A DNA stretch of 64,000 nucleotides, taken from NCBI RefSeq assembly GCF_938023125.1, contig NZ_CALHDW010000017.1, positions 186,001 through 250,000 on the forward strand, written 5' to 3'. The notes beneath the pieces were generated by a model. It saw nothing but the letters and a program-made list of their open reading frames with translations. It was not told where the DNA came from and did not search any database. This document shows positions 8,928 to 15,758 of the stretch, one piece after another (position 1 is the stretch's first letter; each line of letters begins with the position of its first letter). Source of the DNA: an uncultured Porphyromonas sp. GTDB taxonomy: Bacteria > Bacteroidota > Bacteroidia > Bacteroidales > Porphyromonadaceae. A program made the translations under genes and the position numbers.

Positions 8928-9836
8928 ATGGACCTGATAATCAACGACGAATCAATAACAAACGACAGAGGCTGGCGCCTATCCAATCGAGGGTGCGACC
9001 TTACTCGCTACACTGCTAACCCTATCGTACTCTATCAGCACGATACAGAGCGTATTGTGGGTAAGGCATCTAACATCCGTATTGATGGGAGTAAGCTCAT
9101 AGCAAGTGTCGAGTTTGACACCGATGATCCCCTCGCAAAAGAGGTGCAGCGCAAAGCCGAAAAGGGCTTCTTGCGCGGTGTGTCCCCCGGATTTTTTATA
9201 TCCGAGATGACCTATCACGAGGACTATGACTCTGTAACCGCGTGGGAGCTCCTGGAGATCTCTATCGTTTCTATCCCCTCTAATCGAGGGGCTGTCAAAC
9301 TATACAGCCGAGAGGGGGTGCCTCTCGACCAAGAAGAAGAAGTTAAATATCTAGAACAATTAAAAGCAACCATGCCAAAACCCAACCCAACCCCCGTCCA
9401 TGAGACTGTCCTGCTCCACGCCGAGGTGTATCAAGCCCTTGCTCTTGATGCATCTGCGTCTGCGGATGAGATGTCGCAGGCAATCCTTGCCCTGTCCGCC
9501 GAATTTGCAAAACTAAAAGGGGAGCTATCCGACCTCCGTACTGCCGAGCGTACTGCTCTGATTACAGCAGCCGTCCAGGATGGTCGTATTAAGGAGGCCG
9601 ATAGAGCGACCTATGAGCAGCTCTATGCCCAGGATGAGCAGCTCTGTAAGAGAGTCCTATCATCTATGTCCAAGCCTCAATCACTCGGCTCTATGCTCCA
9701 GTCCGCCCCTCCCGCTGAGACGCGATTCTCCGGATCCTGGGACGAGCTCGATAAGCGAGGCGAGCTTGCAGCCCTCCGAGCAGAGGACCCCGAACTCTTC
9801 AAACAAAAGTACGAGGAGCGATTCGGCAAACACTAA
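8928..9836 (+). CDS. Phage prohead protease fused to scaffold region
   Basis: A 302-residue protein. The first 140 residues match HK97-type prohead proteases: a conserved His in VLYQHD and the presumed catalytic Ser in FLRGVSPGFF, followed by LEISIVSIPSN. From about 150 on, the sequence turns into a helical, Ala/Glu/Leu-rich part (coiled coil about 185-240) that looks like a scaffold for capsid assembly, removed by self-cleavage. It is the first gene of the rightward operon and comes 44 bp before the major capsid gene, the usual order. Confidence 0.85.
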   Translation: MDLIINDESITNDRGWRLSNRGCDLTRYTANPIVLYQHDTERIVGKASNIRIDGSKLIASVEFDTDDPLAKEVQRKAEKGFLRGVSPGFFISEMTYHEDYDSVTAWELLEISIVSIPSNRGAVKLYSREGVPLDQEEEVKYLEQLKATMPKPNPTPVHETVLLHAEVYQALALDASASADEMSQAILALSAEFAKLKGELSDLRTAERTALITAAVQDGRIKEADRATYEQLYAQDEQLCKRVLSSMSKPQSLGSMLQSAPPAETRFSGSWDELDKRGELAALRAEDPELFKQKYEERFGKH

Positions 9837-9880
9837 AACACAACCTTAACTATTAACCTTAATTTCTAATACCTAAAAAC

Positions 9881-10696
9881 ATGCCAATCCTAGTAGAATT
9901 GTGGGCGGATACCCTTGTTGGTAATCTCTTTTCGTCCGACTCCATCCTTTCCAAGGCTAACGACTACTCCGAGTTTATTAATGGACATAAAGTCCATGTT
10001 CCCAATGCGGGCACCCCGGCCACCATTTCAAAAAACCCCTCATCTTTTCCTGTTTCTGTGGGAGAGAGACAAGATGCAGATGTGGATTTTGAGCTTGATA
10101 CGTTTGTTATTCAGCCTATCAGAGTTGGGCGTACAGAAGAGCTCGAGACCTCGTATAATAAACGAGAGAGCGTATGCGCTGATGCCCGTCTTGCTCTCAA
10201 GGAGGAAGTCGCTCAAGATGTCATCAAGAAGTGGTGTAAAGCGACCACAAAGATTCGTAAGACAGAATCCGGTGAAACAGTAAAAAAGTGGATTATTGAT
10301 GCTGCAGAACAGTTCGCTACAGACAAGGTGCTATCAACCGAGCGGTATGTGATGCTCTCCCCCGCTAACTACTACGCCCTCCTTGATTCTATGACTGCAA
10401 ATGAGTCTCTTGCTTTCTCTCAGTGCGGAAATGTGGCAGAGGGAGTGCTAGGTAAGATCCTAGGCTTTTCCGTCGTTCAGGATTTCTTCCTCCCCTCTGG
10501 GGTCGATATGCTTGCATGGCAAAAAAATTGCGTAGGCGTCGCCAAAAGTGAGCCCGAGTTGTTTACGGATGAGGGCAGTGCAACCATGTACGGAGACGTG
10601 ATCTCGGGGCAAGAGCGCGCCGGTGGTACGGTGATCCGTAAGGATGCTAAGGGCGTCTACCTTGTTAATGCAACCGGTACCGCTTATACTGAGTAA
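9881..10696 (+). CDS. Phage major capsid protein
   Basis: A 271-residue protein following the prohead protease. It contains a long beta-strand arm early (HKVHVPNAGTPATISKNP), a helical middle (ESVCADARLALKEEVAQDVIKKW) and the phrase RYVMLSPANYYALLDS, a pattern typical of capsid proteins of the HK97 fold in Bacteroidetes phages. No N-terminal scaffold is attached, which agrees with the scaffold being carried by the protease gene. The assignment rests on fold pattern, size and gene order. Confidence 0.8.
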   Translation: MPILVELWADTLVGNLFSSDSILSKANDYSEFINGHKVHVPNAGTPATISKNPSSFPVSVGERQDADVDFELDTFVIQPIRVGRTEELETSYNKRESVCADARLALKEEVAQDVIKKWCKATTKIRKTESGETVKKWIIDAAEQFATDKVLSTERYVMLSPANYYALLDSMTANESLAFSQCGNVAEGVLGKILGFSVVQDFFLPSGVDMLAWQKNCVGVAKSEPELFTDEGSATMYGDVISGQERAGGTVIRKDAKGVYLVNATGTAYTE

Positions 10697-10768
10697 TAAC
10701 CTTAATCTTTTACCGTCTAGGGCTCTGCAGGAGCGAGCCATCGCCCTGCACCCCTAGCATAATATCTT

Positions 10769-11146
10769 ATGATCAAACGTAACAATCCGGGTAACCTCCG
10801 CCCCTCGGCTCAAAAGTGGCAGGGCGAGATCACACGACAAGGTGATAAGTATTGCGAGTTTGCCACCCTCGAGTGGGGCTGCAGGGCAATGCTCAAGCTT
10901 CTCTCTACCTACCGCACTAAGCATAAGCTAACAACCATACAGGGTATTATCACAAGATGGGCACCGCCCACCGATGGTAATGATACCCCAGGATATATCC
11001 GATATGTCAGTAAGCGTCTCGGAGTAGCTGCCGGAGTTCACCTGTCCTCCGCACAGGATGTCGCCCTCGCCCGTGCAATGACCAAAGTAGAGACAGGACA
11101 AGAGGTCCCCATCGATGTGTGGGAGCGAGCACAAGCCATGATCTAA
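10769..11146 (+). CDS. Phage peptidoglycan hydrolase (lysozyme-like)
   Basis: A 125-residue protein of the family often annotated as structural protein or phage endolysin. Recognisable features are the start RNNPGNLR, the aromatic F-x-T-L-E-W-G-x-R-A-M segment, IQGIITRWAPPTDGNDT and GYIRYVSKRLGV. The family cleaves peptidoglycan, either as a virion-borne enzyme during entry or at lysis. It has no signal peptide, so release through a holin or from the particle would be needed. The next genes code for small membrane proteins, which supports a lysis role. Confidence 0.75.
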   Translation: MIKRNNPGNLRPSAQKWQGEITRQGDKYCEFATLEWGCRAMLKLLSTYRTKHKLTTIQGIITRWAPPTDGNDTPGYIRYVSKRLGVAAGVHLSSAQDVALARAMTKVETGQEVPIDVWERAQAMI

Positions 11147-11165
11147 CCCTTAACCTATTACAACT

Positions 11166-11429
11166 ATGCAGATCCTTATCAACCTTATAGCCTTTATTGC
11201 CGGAGTTGGGGTAGGCTACCTGTATGGGTATTATATCCGATCTCGACGCGCTATTAGGCAGCTTAATGAGAGTATTGAGCGTACTCGCCGTGAGCAAGAG
11301 CAGCTGCGCACGCAATATGCCGAGCTGCGCACACAATACTCGGTTATCAGCAACAATCTGACCGAGATTAAGCGGCAGCGTATACGTACCCCACTCGCGC
11401 GACCTAGATATAGTAAGTACCTACGATGA
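11166..11429 (+). CDS. Small phage membrane protein with coiled coil
   Basis: An 87-residue protein with one N-terminal membrane helix (about residues 3-24, LINLIAFIAGVGVGYLYGYY), then a basic stretch and a long charged coiled coil (about 30-70). It lies after the peptidoglycan hydrolase and overlaps the next gene by 4 bp (ATGA). The topology fits a holin-like or inner-membrane lysis accessory protein. No family is recognised. Confidence 0.6.
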   Translation: MQILINLIAFIAGVGVGYLYGYYIRSRRAIRQLNESIERTRREQEQLRTQYAELRTQYSVISNNLTEIKRQRIRTPLARPRYSKYLR

Positions 11430-11653
11430 GTCTTATTGTCGATGTCATTATAGCCCTCGTCGGCGGAGGGCTCGTTGGAACGATTGTTAACGTCGTAACA
11501 TCTCGCCGGAGCCGCAAGGCTGAGGGCATCAAAAGCTATCAGGATACAATCAACATGCTAATGGACTCCAACTCCGTGCTGGTTGAGGAGCGCACGCGCC
11601 TTATAAAAGCCCTTTCTGATCTTAAAGCCCAAATTGATAATGATAATGAGTAG
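11426..11653 (+). CDS. Holin-like small membrane protein
   Basis: A 75-residue protein with an N-terminal membrane helix (about 5-25, VIIALVGGGLVGTIVNVV) followed by a basic turn (TSRRSRKAE) and a charged helical tail. It starts in an ATGA overlap with the gene before and overlaps the following lipoprotein gene by 8 bp. Its size, single membrane helix and place in the lysis group suggest a holin or antiholin. Without experiment the roles of the two small membrane proteins cannot be separated. Confidence 0.6.
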   Translation: MSLIVDVIIALVGGGLVGTIVNVVTSRRSRKAEGIKSYQDTINMLMDSNSVLVEERTRLIKALSDLKAQIDNDNE

Positions 11654-12038
11654 AGCCGCCCTCCTCCTTGTTGCTCTCCTCACCCTTGCAGGGTGCAAGG
11701 CTCGTATCGTCCCCGTTGACGTGCACCACTACCATCGCGATAGTGTCGCAACAATACAACGCGATACGATCTTGCAGGTAGATAGCGTCATTATCAGACA
11801 AGTAGGGGATACGATCTACATACGCGAGACCTCTGACCGACTGAGAGCAACGAGTGAGAGCAAGAGTAATCATCGAGTAGACTCTGTCCCCCCTCCAAGT
11901 GTCACGACACTTAAGCGTATTATAGAGGGCCCTCCCCCTCAGCAAAAGGATAATAATATCCTCCTATTGCTCGGCCTTGGAGCTGCTATACCCATCGCTC
12001 TATATGTCACATATAGATTAGCCAAAAACAAAAGATAA
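11646..12038 (+). CDS. Lipoprotein with C-terminal membrane helix, spanin-like
   Basis: About 130 residues. The ATG at 11646 is preferred over an upstream one at 11634 because it gives a standard lipoprotein signal: a short hydrophobic stretch ending LTLAG before Cys17. The mature protein is a periplasmic segment rich in Asp, Arg, Val and Ser (residues 18-105) and ends in a membrane helix (about 106-125, ILLLLGLGAAIPIALYV) and basic tail. An outer-membrane lipid anchor plus a C-terminal inner-membrane helix is the layout of unimolecular spanins, which fuse the two membranes at the end of lysis. Position in the lysis cassette agrees. Confidence 0.65.
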   Translation: MSRAALLLVALLTLAGCKARIVPVDVHHYHRDSVATIQRDTILQVDSVIIRQVGDTIYIRETSDRLRATSESKSNHRVDSVPPPSVTTLKRIIEGPPPQQKDNNILLLLGLGAAIPIALYVTYRLAKNKR

Positions 12039-12058
12039 AACACTAAACCCAAAAGATT

Positions 12059-12508
12059 ATGCCTAACCCTCCCTCATCATCCACAACCGAAACAAAATAC
12101 ATAAATGGTAGTGACATTGTCCTCGCCGTTGGGGATAAAGTGATGCTTGGAGCCAAAACGCACAAGCGCCAAATCAAGACTACCACTGCTGTAGTTACCG
12201 ATAAGGACGTTGAAGACTCTCTATATGAGAGAAAGGTTGTAAAAAAAGTAGATATCACAATCACTTGTGATGGATTCTGTAAAACTGGCGATACCTCCAT
12301 CGAGGAGATTGAGGCGGCTATCACGCAAGGTAAGACCGTAAAACTCAAGTACGGGTACAAGCAGGACAAAAATGGTGGCAAGAGTTTTACAGAGGGCGAT
12401 TTTATCGTTTCTTCTTTCGATCAGACTGACCCTGCGAGTGACAATTCGACCTACTCCGCAACCTTTGTCAATGATGGTAAACCCACCAAGGTAACCGCTA
12501 AAGAATAA
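12059..12508 (+). CDS. Phage major tail tube protein
   Basis: A 149-residue beta-rich protein with the features of siphophage tail tube subunits: an N-terminal strand (KYINGSDIVLAVGDKVMLGAK), a central Thr/Lys-rich region (VDITITCDGFCKTGDTSIEEIEAAITQGKTV) and a C-terminal strand pair (STYSATFVNDGKP). Such proteins form stacked hexameric rings around the tape measure. It is separated from the other tail genes, which are read the other way about 4 kb to the left. It is the last structural gene of the rightward operon. Confidence 0.8.
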   Translation: MPNPPSSSTTETKYINGSDIVLAVGDKVMLGAKTHKRQIKTTTAVVTDKDVEDSLYERKVVKKVDITITCDGFCKTGDTSIEEIEAAITQGKTVKLKYGYKQDKNGGKSFTEGDFIVSSFDQTDPASDNSTYSATFVNDGKPTKVTAKE

Positions 12509-12515
12509 ACACACA

Positions 12516-12536
12516 GAGGGGCATAAAAAGCCCCTC
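12516..12536 (+). terminator. Hairpin after the tail tube gene
   Basis: GAGGGGC, a 7-base A-rich loop, and GCCCCTC form a perfect stem 7 bp after the tail tube stop codon. The sequence after it is only moderately T-rich. It could also end a leftward transcript from the structured region to the right. Confidence 0.6.
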
Positions 12537-12651
12537 GCCTTTCTGCCCTTTTGTCGCCAAACTCCAAGGGCAAAAATAAAGGTGCTAGCACACCCAGCGA
12601 GGGGATATAGATCCCGTCAGTGTGCTAGCACCTATTTTAATTTTGAGTTTG
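12516..12651 (-). ncRNA. Candidate phage small structured RNA
   Basis: Read leftwards, the region forms nested stems. The outer stem is GCCAAACTC (12653-12645) with GAGTTTGGC (12564-12556). The inner stem is a perfect 14-bp pairing of AGGTGCTAGCACAC (12633-12620) with GTGTGCTAGCACCT (12593-12580). A tip GGGAT/ATCCC sits inside. The A/T-rich sides between the stems form a large internal loop. A -7 box (TACCTTTG at 12665-12658) lies just upstream, so transcription would start at the base of the outer stem. Each inner arm is itself a palindrome (GTGCTAGCAC), so paired protein-binding sites are the main alternative. Confidence 0.5.
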
Positions 12652-12657
12652 GCACTA

Positions 12658-12665
12658 CAAAGGTA
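12658..12665 (-). promoter_or_regulatory. -7 box for the candidate small RNA
   Basis: TACCTTTG on the minus strand matches the Bacteroidetes -7 consensus TAnnTTTG and is identical to the box in front of both tRNA genes here. A TTG lies 23 bp upstream, slightly further than usual. The box also falls inside a short palindrome (GCACTAC-AAAG-GTAGTGC, 12652-12669) just before the methylase gene. Confidence 0.5.
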
Positions 12666-12682
12666 GTGCATTTATTAAGACC

Positions 12683-13528
12683 ATGATACAATACACTACA
12701 GCCCCTTTGCCATTTGCGGGGCAAAAACGCAGGTGGCTAAGGCAGATCGAGCCTATTATCCGCTCGTTGTCCTCTACCGCGACCTTTGTCGATGTCTTCG
12801 GAGGCTCGGGGCTCGTATCCCGCCTCTGCAAGGATGTACATCCTACTGCACGAGTTATATACAACGATTACGATAACTACTCCGAGCGTCTCCGCCACAT
12901 TAAGGAGACCGAGCAGCTAAGACAAGAGATTGTCTCTATTCTTTCCTCGATCAAGCGCAATGCTCGCGTACCGGATGAGTACAAGACTCTTGTCCTACGA
13001 GTGATACAAGCTCATCAAGATCGATACCATTATGTAGATTGGATAACCCTGTCAGGCTGGCTGTTATTCACCAATAAGTTCGCCTATTCGATAGCAGACC
13101 TTGAGGCGACAGGCCTCTATGCCCATCCGAGCCGTACGGCTCTCTCCGATGCTAACGCATCCGAGAGATATTTGCGGGGGCTGGAGATTGTGTCTGTCGA
13201 TTACAGAGAGTTACTATCAGCACACAAGGACGCCTCTAATACGATACTAATCCTTGACCCTCCCTATCTCTCGACTGAGTGCGGTGGATACCGAGGTAGC
13301 TCGTGGTCGTGCGATGATTATCTAGATCTTCTCACCTCGATGCCAACCAATAATTACCTCTACTTCTCTTCGACTAAGTTCGACTTCGTCCCATTTCTCC
13401 GACGCACCTCCGCTGCGTGGGGTTATCAGCATCCATTTGTTGATGCTCAAGTGTTGTACCGATCCAATCCGTTCGGGTCGGGAGGAGCTAATCCCGAGGT
13501 GCTCTATTATAAGTTAAGTAGCGATTAA
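12683..13528 (+). CDS. Phage DNA adenine methylase (D12 class)
   Basis: A 281-residue N6-adenine methyltransferase of the Dam/D12 class. The N-terminal motif PLPFAGQKRRW and the motif FVDVFGGSG (about 35-43) bind S-adenosylmethionine, and LDPPY (about 194-198) is the catalytic DPPY motif. Such enzymes transfer a methyl group to adenine in a short site. No restriction gene is beside it, so this looks like an orphan phage methylase that protects phage DNA or marks it for packaging. It is the last gene before the phage edge. Confidence 0.88.
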   Translation: MIQYTTAPLPFAGQKRRWLRQIEPIIRSLSSTATFVDVFGGSGLVSRLCKDVHPTARVIYNDYDNYSERLRHIKETEQLRQEIVSILSSIKRNARVPDEYKTLVLRVIQAHQDRYHYVDWITLSGWLLFTNKFAYSIADLEATGLYAHPSRTALSDANASERYLRGLEIVSVDYRELLSAHKDASNTILILDPPYLSTECGGYRGSSWSCDDYLDLLTSMPTNNYLYFSSTKFDFVPFLRRTSAAWGYQHPFVDAQVLYRSNPFGSGGANPEVLYYKLSSD

Positions 13529-13549
13529 ATGCTGCTTAAGTGCTAATTA

Positions 13550-13577
13550 ATCATATCGATAGTATCCTCGATATGAT
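13550..13577. other. Inverted repeat after the methylase gene
   Basis: ATCATATCGA and TCGATATGAT form a perfect 10-bp inverted repeat with an 8-base loop, 21 bp after the methylase stop. It has no T-run on the plus strand; on the minus strand it is preceded by a run of T. It may be a weak terminator or a protein site near the phage end. Confidence 0.55.
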
Positions 13578-13616
13578 GTAAAAAAGGAGGTGGCGTGTGT
13601 TTTTCGCCCCTCCTTC

Positions 13617-13686
13617 GTACTTTTCGTTTTGCTGTTTCGGATTGTTAATTCTGTACTTTTCGTTCTGCAGCTTTGTACTTTTCGTT
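13617..13686 (+). repeat. Three direct repeats near the phage right end
   Basis: GTACTTTTCGTT occurs at 13617-13628, 13653-13664 and 13675-13686, spaced 36 and 22 bp. Spaced short repeats at the genome end, in the only long noncoding stretch of the phage, are what transposase-binding sites of Mu-like phages look like. The frames that happen to be open across them have no protein-like composition. The rest of 13529-13760 shows no gene. Confidence 0.55.
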
Positions 13687-13874
13687 TTTCCGGTCTTAAT
13701 TGCATTTTTGATTTTCATAATCGTTCTGGTTTTTGTTATGACTAAGTCGGTCGCAAATGTAGACATTTCCAGAGAAATCTCCTTCATGAAAAGAGTTTTA
13801 TTCCCAGGTGATTTTTGGGAGATTTTCCGGCTGGAAAATAAAAAAATCTAGGGCTAAACTTCCAGAGATTTAGG

Positions 13875-13925
13875 TCTAAAAAGGAAAAAGTGCAGCCCAG
13901 TTTCTTCCGGGAAACCAGCCTGCAC
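13875..13925 (-). terminator. Rho-independent terminator
   Basis: A 15-bp stem with one mismatch (13925-13911 with 13904-13890), loop CCGGAA, is followed on the minus strand by TTTTTCCTTTTT. It would end a leftward transcript from the candidate RNA or from the DUF695 operon. Confidence 0.75.
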
Positions 13926-14189
13926 CCCACAAAAGAACGTACCACCTCCTCTTCTAGCTACGAAGAGAAGGCGGCACGAAACGAATTAAGGAAATAAATT
14001 TGAAAGAGAGAAAATCTAATTCTTAGACAGAGGGAACCCTTCTAGAAGATACTCCGAAAGCTCTCCGGCTCTCCGGCTTCGTAAGGATAACACTTCTAGC
14101 CATGCTCTCCCACCTCCGGGGAGTCGCCCTGCCGTTCCCAAGGGGAGAAGAGTAAAACGCATTACCCGAACCACCCTCTCGAACTAAGA
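13890..14189 (-). ncRNA. Candidate host noncoding RNA, about 300 nt
   Basis: This spacer between the phage edge and the DUF695 gene has no plausible frame. On the minus strand a promoter-like pair is visible: TTTG at 14228-14225, 19 bases, then TAGCGATTTG at 14205-14196. The proposed transcript contains several self-complementary segments (for example CTAGAAG with CTTCTAG, and CTTCTCTTC with AGAAGAGGAG) and ends in a strong hairpin with a T-run. I do not find the signature sequences of tmRNA, RNase P RNA or SRP RNA. The start is an estimate. Confidence 0.4.
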
Positions 14190-14323
14190 TCCAATCAAAT
14201 CGCTATCTAACTAAATCTCTGCTGCAAAATTAGCATGGATTTCGCCCCTCCGCAATACCTTCTGATAGGCATTTTTGCGGAAGCAACTACTCTATAATAG
14301 CGATTAAATGGGATAAAAGGCCC

Positions 14324-14797
14324 TTATTCTTCGGCAAGATCGCCCTCTTCGTCGTCTTCGTCGTCTCCCTCGTCGGGATTCATCGAGAGCATATCTAGGT
14401 ATTCTTCCCACGCCGCATCCAGCTCGTTGTCGAACTCTAGAGGGAGAAGAGGAAGCGGCTCAAGTGCCTCGTTGAGTCGCTCGAAGAAAACCCTATCGGT
14501 GCGGGCATAGTAGACCCAGTATTTAACCCCGCCCCCGAGGTGATTGCCCGTGAGGATAGCCAACTTGTCTCGCTCCATCTTGGGGCGCAATAGGTCTTCT
14601 ACTTGGGCAATGATACGCTCCGCCTCGCGCGTAGGCATCCCCTTTTCGTCCGCTTCGTAGGGAAGTCGGATCTCGATACGATGCTTGAGCTTCCCCGATA
14701 GACGAAAGGCTTCGAGATCGAGTCGCCCATTCATTATTACTACCGCACCGCTATCGTCACTAGCGATGGTGGTGAACCATTTGTCCGTTAATACCAT
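14324..14797 (-). CDS. DUF695-like protein
   Basis: A 157-residue soluble protein with the layout of the DUF695 family: an N-terminal strand with W and several acidic residues (DKWFTTIASDDSGAVVIMNG), a middle part with HRIEIRLPY, then GGGVKYWVYYARTD. The C-terminus (about 138-157) is almost entirely Asp and Glu. The family has no established function. It lies 1 bp after the transporter gene and is probably the last gene of the yigZ operon. Confidence 0.65.
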   Translation of the reverse strand: MVLTDKWFTTIASDDSGAVVIMNGRLDLEAFRLSGKLKHRIEIRLPYEADEKGMPTREAERIIAQVEDLLRPKMERDKLAILTGNHLGGGVKYWVYYARTDRVFFERLNEALEPLPLLPLEFDNELDAAWEEYLDMLSMNPDEGDDEDDEEGDLAEE

Positions 14798-14798
14798 A

Positions 14799-15758
14799 TT
14801 ATTGAATCTTTTGCTCTCGCTCGCGCCGAGATTGTCGTTTACTTTCGCGCATCAATTGCAGGCTATTGATCAGATTCTGCCAGATCGAATAGGCCGCCAT
14901 TGCCACACTTGATAGAGGATTGAGATATACCTGAGCCATCCAGATGGCCAAGCTAGAGTTTTTCTGCCCCAGGCTCTGCCCTAGGGTAATGCTCTCCTTG
15001 AGGAAGCGTCTACTGAGCCACTTACCCAAGGCGAATTGGACTAGGCAAGCCACAAGTCCCACCAAGACGAGAAGGAGCATGGAGGGGATCTCGGAACGAG
15101 GCTCCTCCGCCATAAACTGCACCGTCTTAGCTATAATAATGGATAGGGATACCACCCAAACCCAAAAAGAAACAGAGGAAAAGCCCACCAGCCGAGCATG
15201 CGCCTTAGGCACGAGGGCACGTAACCCCCAGGCCAGAAGGAGCGGAGTCAAGACGATGGGGAGCACGTGCGCAAAAATCGTTAGAACCGACTCCCAAAAG
15301 GGCATATTCCCCTCCCCCACCATACTAAAGAGGAGGGGCCCCACAAAGGCGATACCGATACTTGTGAGCAGCACATAGGCTGTACCTACGGCAATATTGC
15401 CCCCCAGCATACCGATGATCACAGGCGAAGCGGAGGCGGCAGGGCATAGAAAACAATTGAAAGCCCCCTGAGCTATACTCTCGGGAAAGAAGGGACGTAG
15501 GAAGTAGTAAGAGCCAAGAGCCAAACCAATTTGCAGAACAACGAGAAGCCCATGTACAGGAGAAAAATGAAGGTCTCTCGGGCGCAACTTTAAGAACGTA
15601 AAGAAGAGCATGCACACAATCATGTAGGGAATGGCAACGCTCAGTGGGCTAAGCCATCGATAAAAAAGAATCCCTATAAGAATCGCAATAGGCAGACCGT
15701 AGTCTTTGATGCGCCGCATAAAGCGACCGGGAAGGGGGCGATGGAGTGAGTGCTTCAT
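14799..15758 (-). CDS. BASS-family sodium/organic anion transporter
   Basis: A 319-residue integral membrane protein with about nine to ten helices, like bacterial bile acid:sodium symporters. Typical features are the helix pair LCPAASASPVIIGMLGG (about residues 104-120) and the late segment SLGQKNSSLAIWMAQVYLNPLSS (about 264-286), which correspond to the family's crossing regions that bind sodium and substrate. The substrate cannot be told from sequence; relatives carry bile acids, pantoate or other anions. The start codon overlaps the yigZ stop as ATGA. A basic tail (RESKRQSRREREQ) ends the protein. Confidence 0.8.
   Translation of the reverse strand: MKHSLHRPLPGRFMRRIKDYGLPIAILIGILFYRWLSPLSVAIPYMIVCMLFFTFLKLRPRDLHFSPVHGLLVVLQIGLALGSYYFLRPFFPESIAQGAFNCFLCPAASASPVIIGMLGGNIAVGTAYVLLTSIGIAFVGPLLFSMVGEGNMPFWESVLTIFAHVLPIVLTPLLLAWGLRALVPKAHARLVGFSSVSFWVWVVSLSIIIAKTVQFMAEEPRSEIPSMLLLVLVGLVACLVQFALGKWLSRRFLKESITLGQSLGQKNSSLAIWMAQVYLNPLSSVAMAAYSIWQNLINSLQLMRESKRQSRREREQKIQ

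Larger units (their letters stand above)
1..13760. mobile_element. Partial prophage, right part (probably Mu-like)
   Basis: A block of phage structural, lysis and methylase genes that ends before the host DUF695 gene. Seen directly: tape measure, collagen-like fibre, prohead protease, major capsid, tail tube, muramidase-type hydrolase, spanin-like lipoprotein and D12-class methylase. No integrase is present, and three short direct repeats sit near the right edge, as transposase sites do in Mu-like phages. The left end, transposase, portal and most of the packaging genes are outside the window. The right boundary is an estimate: it lies after the last repeat (13686) and before the host-like AT-rich spacer. 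Confidence 0.85.

Noticed and set aside
6629..8928. Diversity-generating retroelement acting on the fibre gene
   Set aside because: Some Bacteroidetes Mu-like phages have one, but no reverse transcriptase frame or template repeat was found in the window.
12556..12653. Insertion sequence ends
   Set aside because: The inverted repeat encloses fewer than 100 bp with no gene, and no target duplication is seen.
13551..13851. Overlapping frames on both strands after the methylase gene
   Set aside because: Composition is dominated by Phe or Lys from AT-rich repeats, and the frames cover the three GTACTTTTCGTT repeats; they look like noncoding phage end sequence.
13890..14189. tmRNA, RNase P RNA or SRP RNA
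   Set aside because: The characteristic conserved sequences of these RNAs were looked for on both strands and not found.
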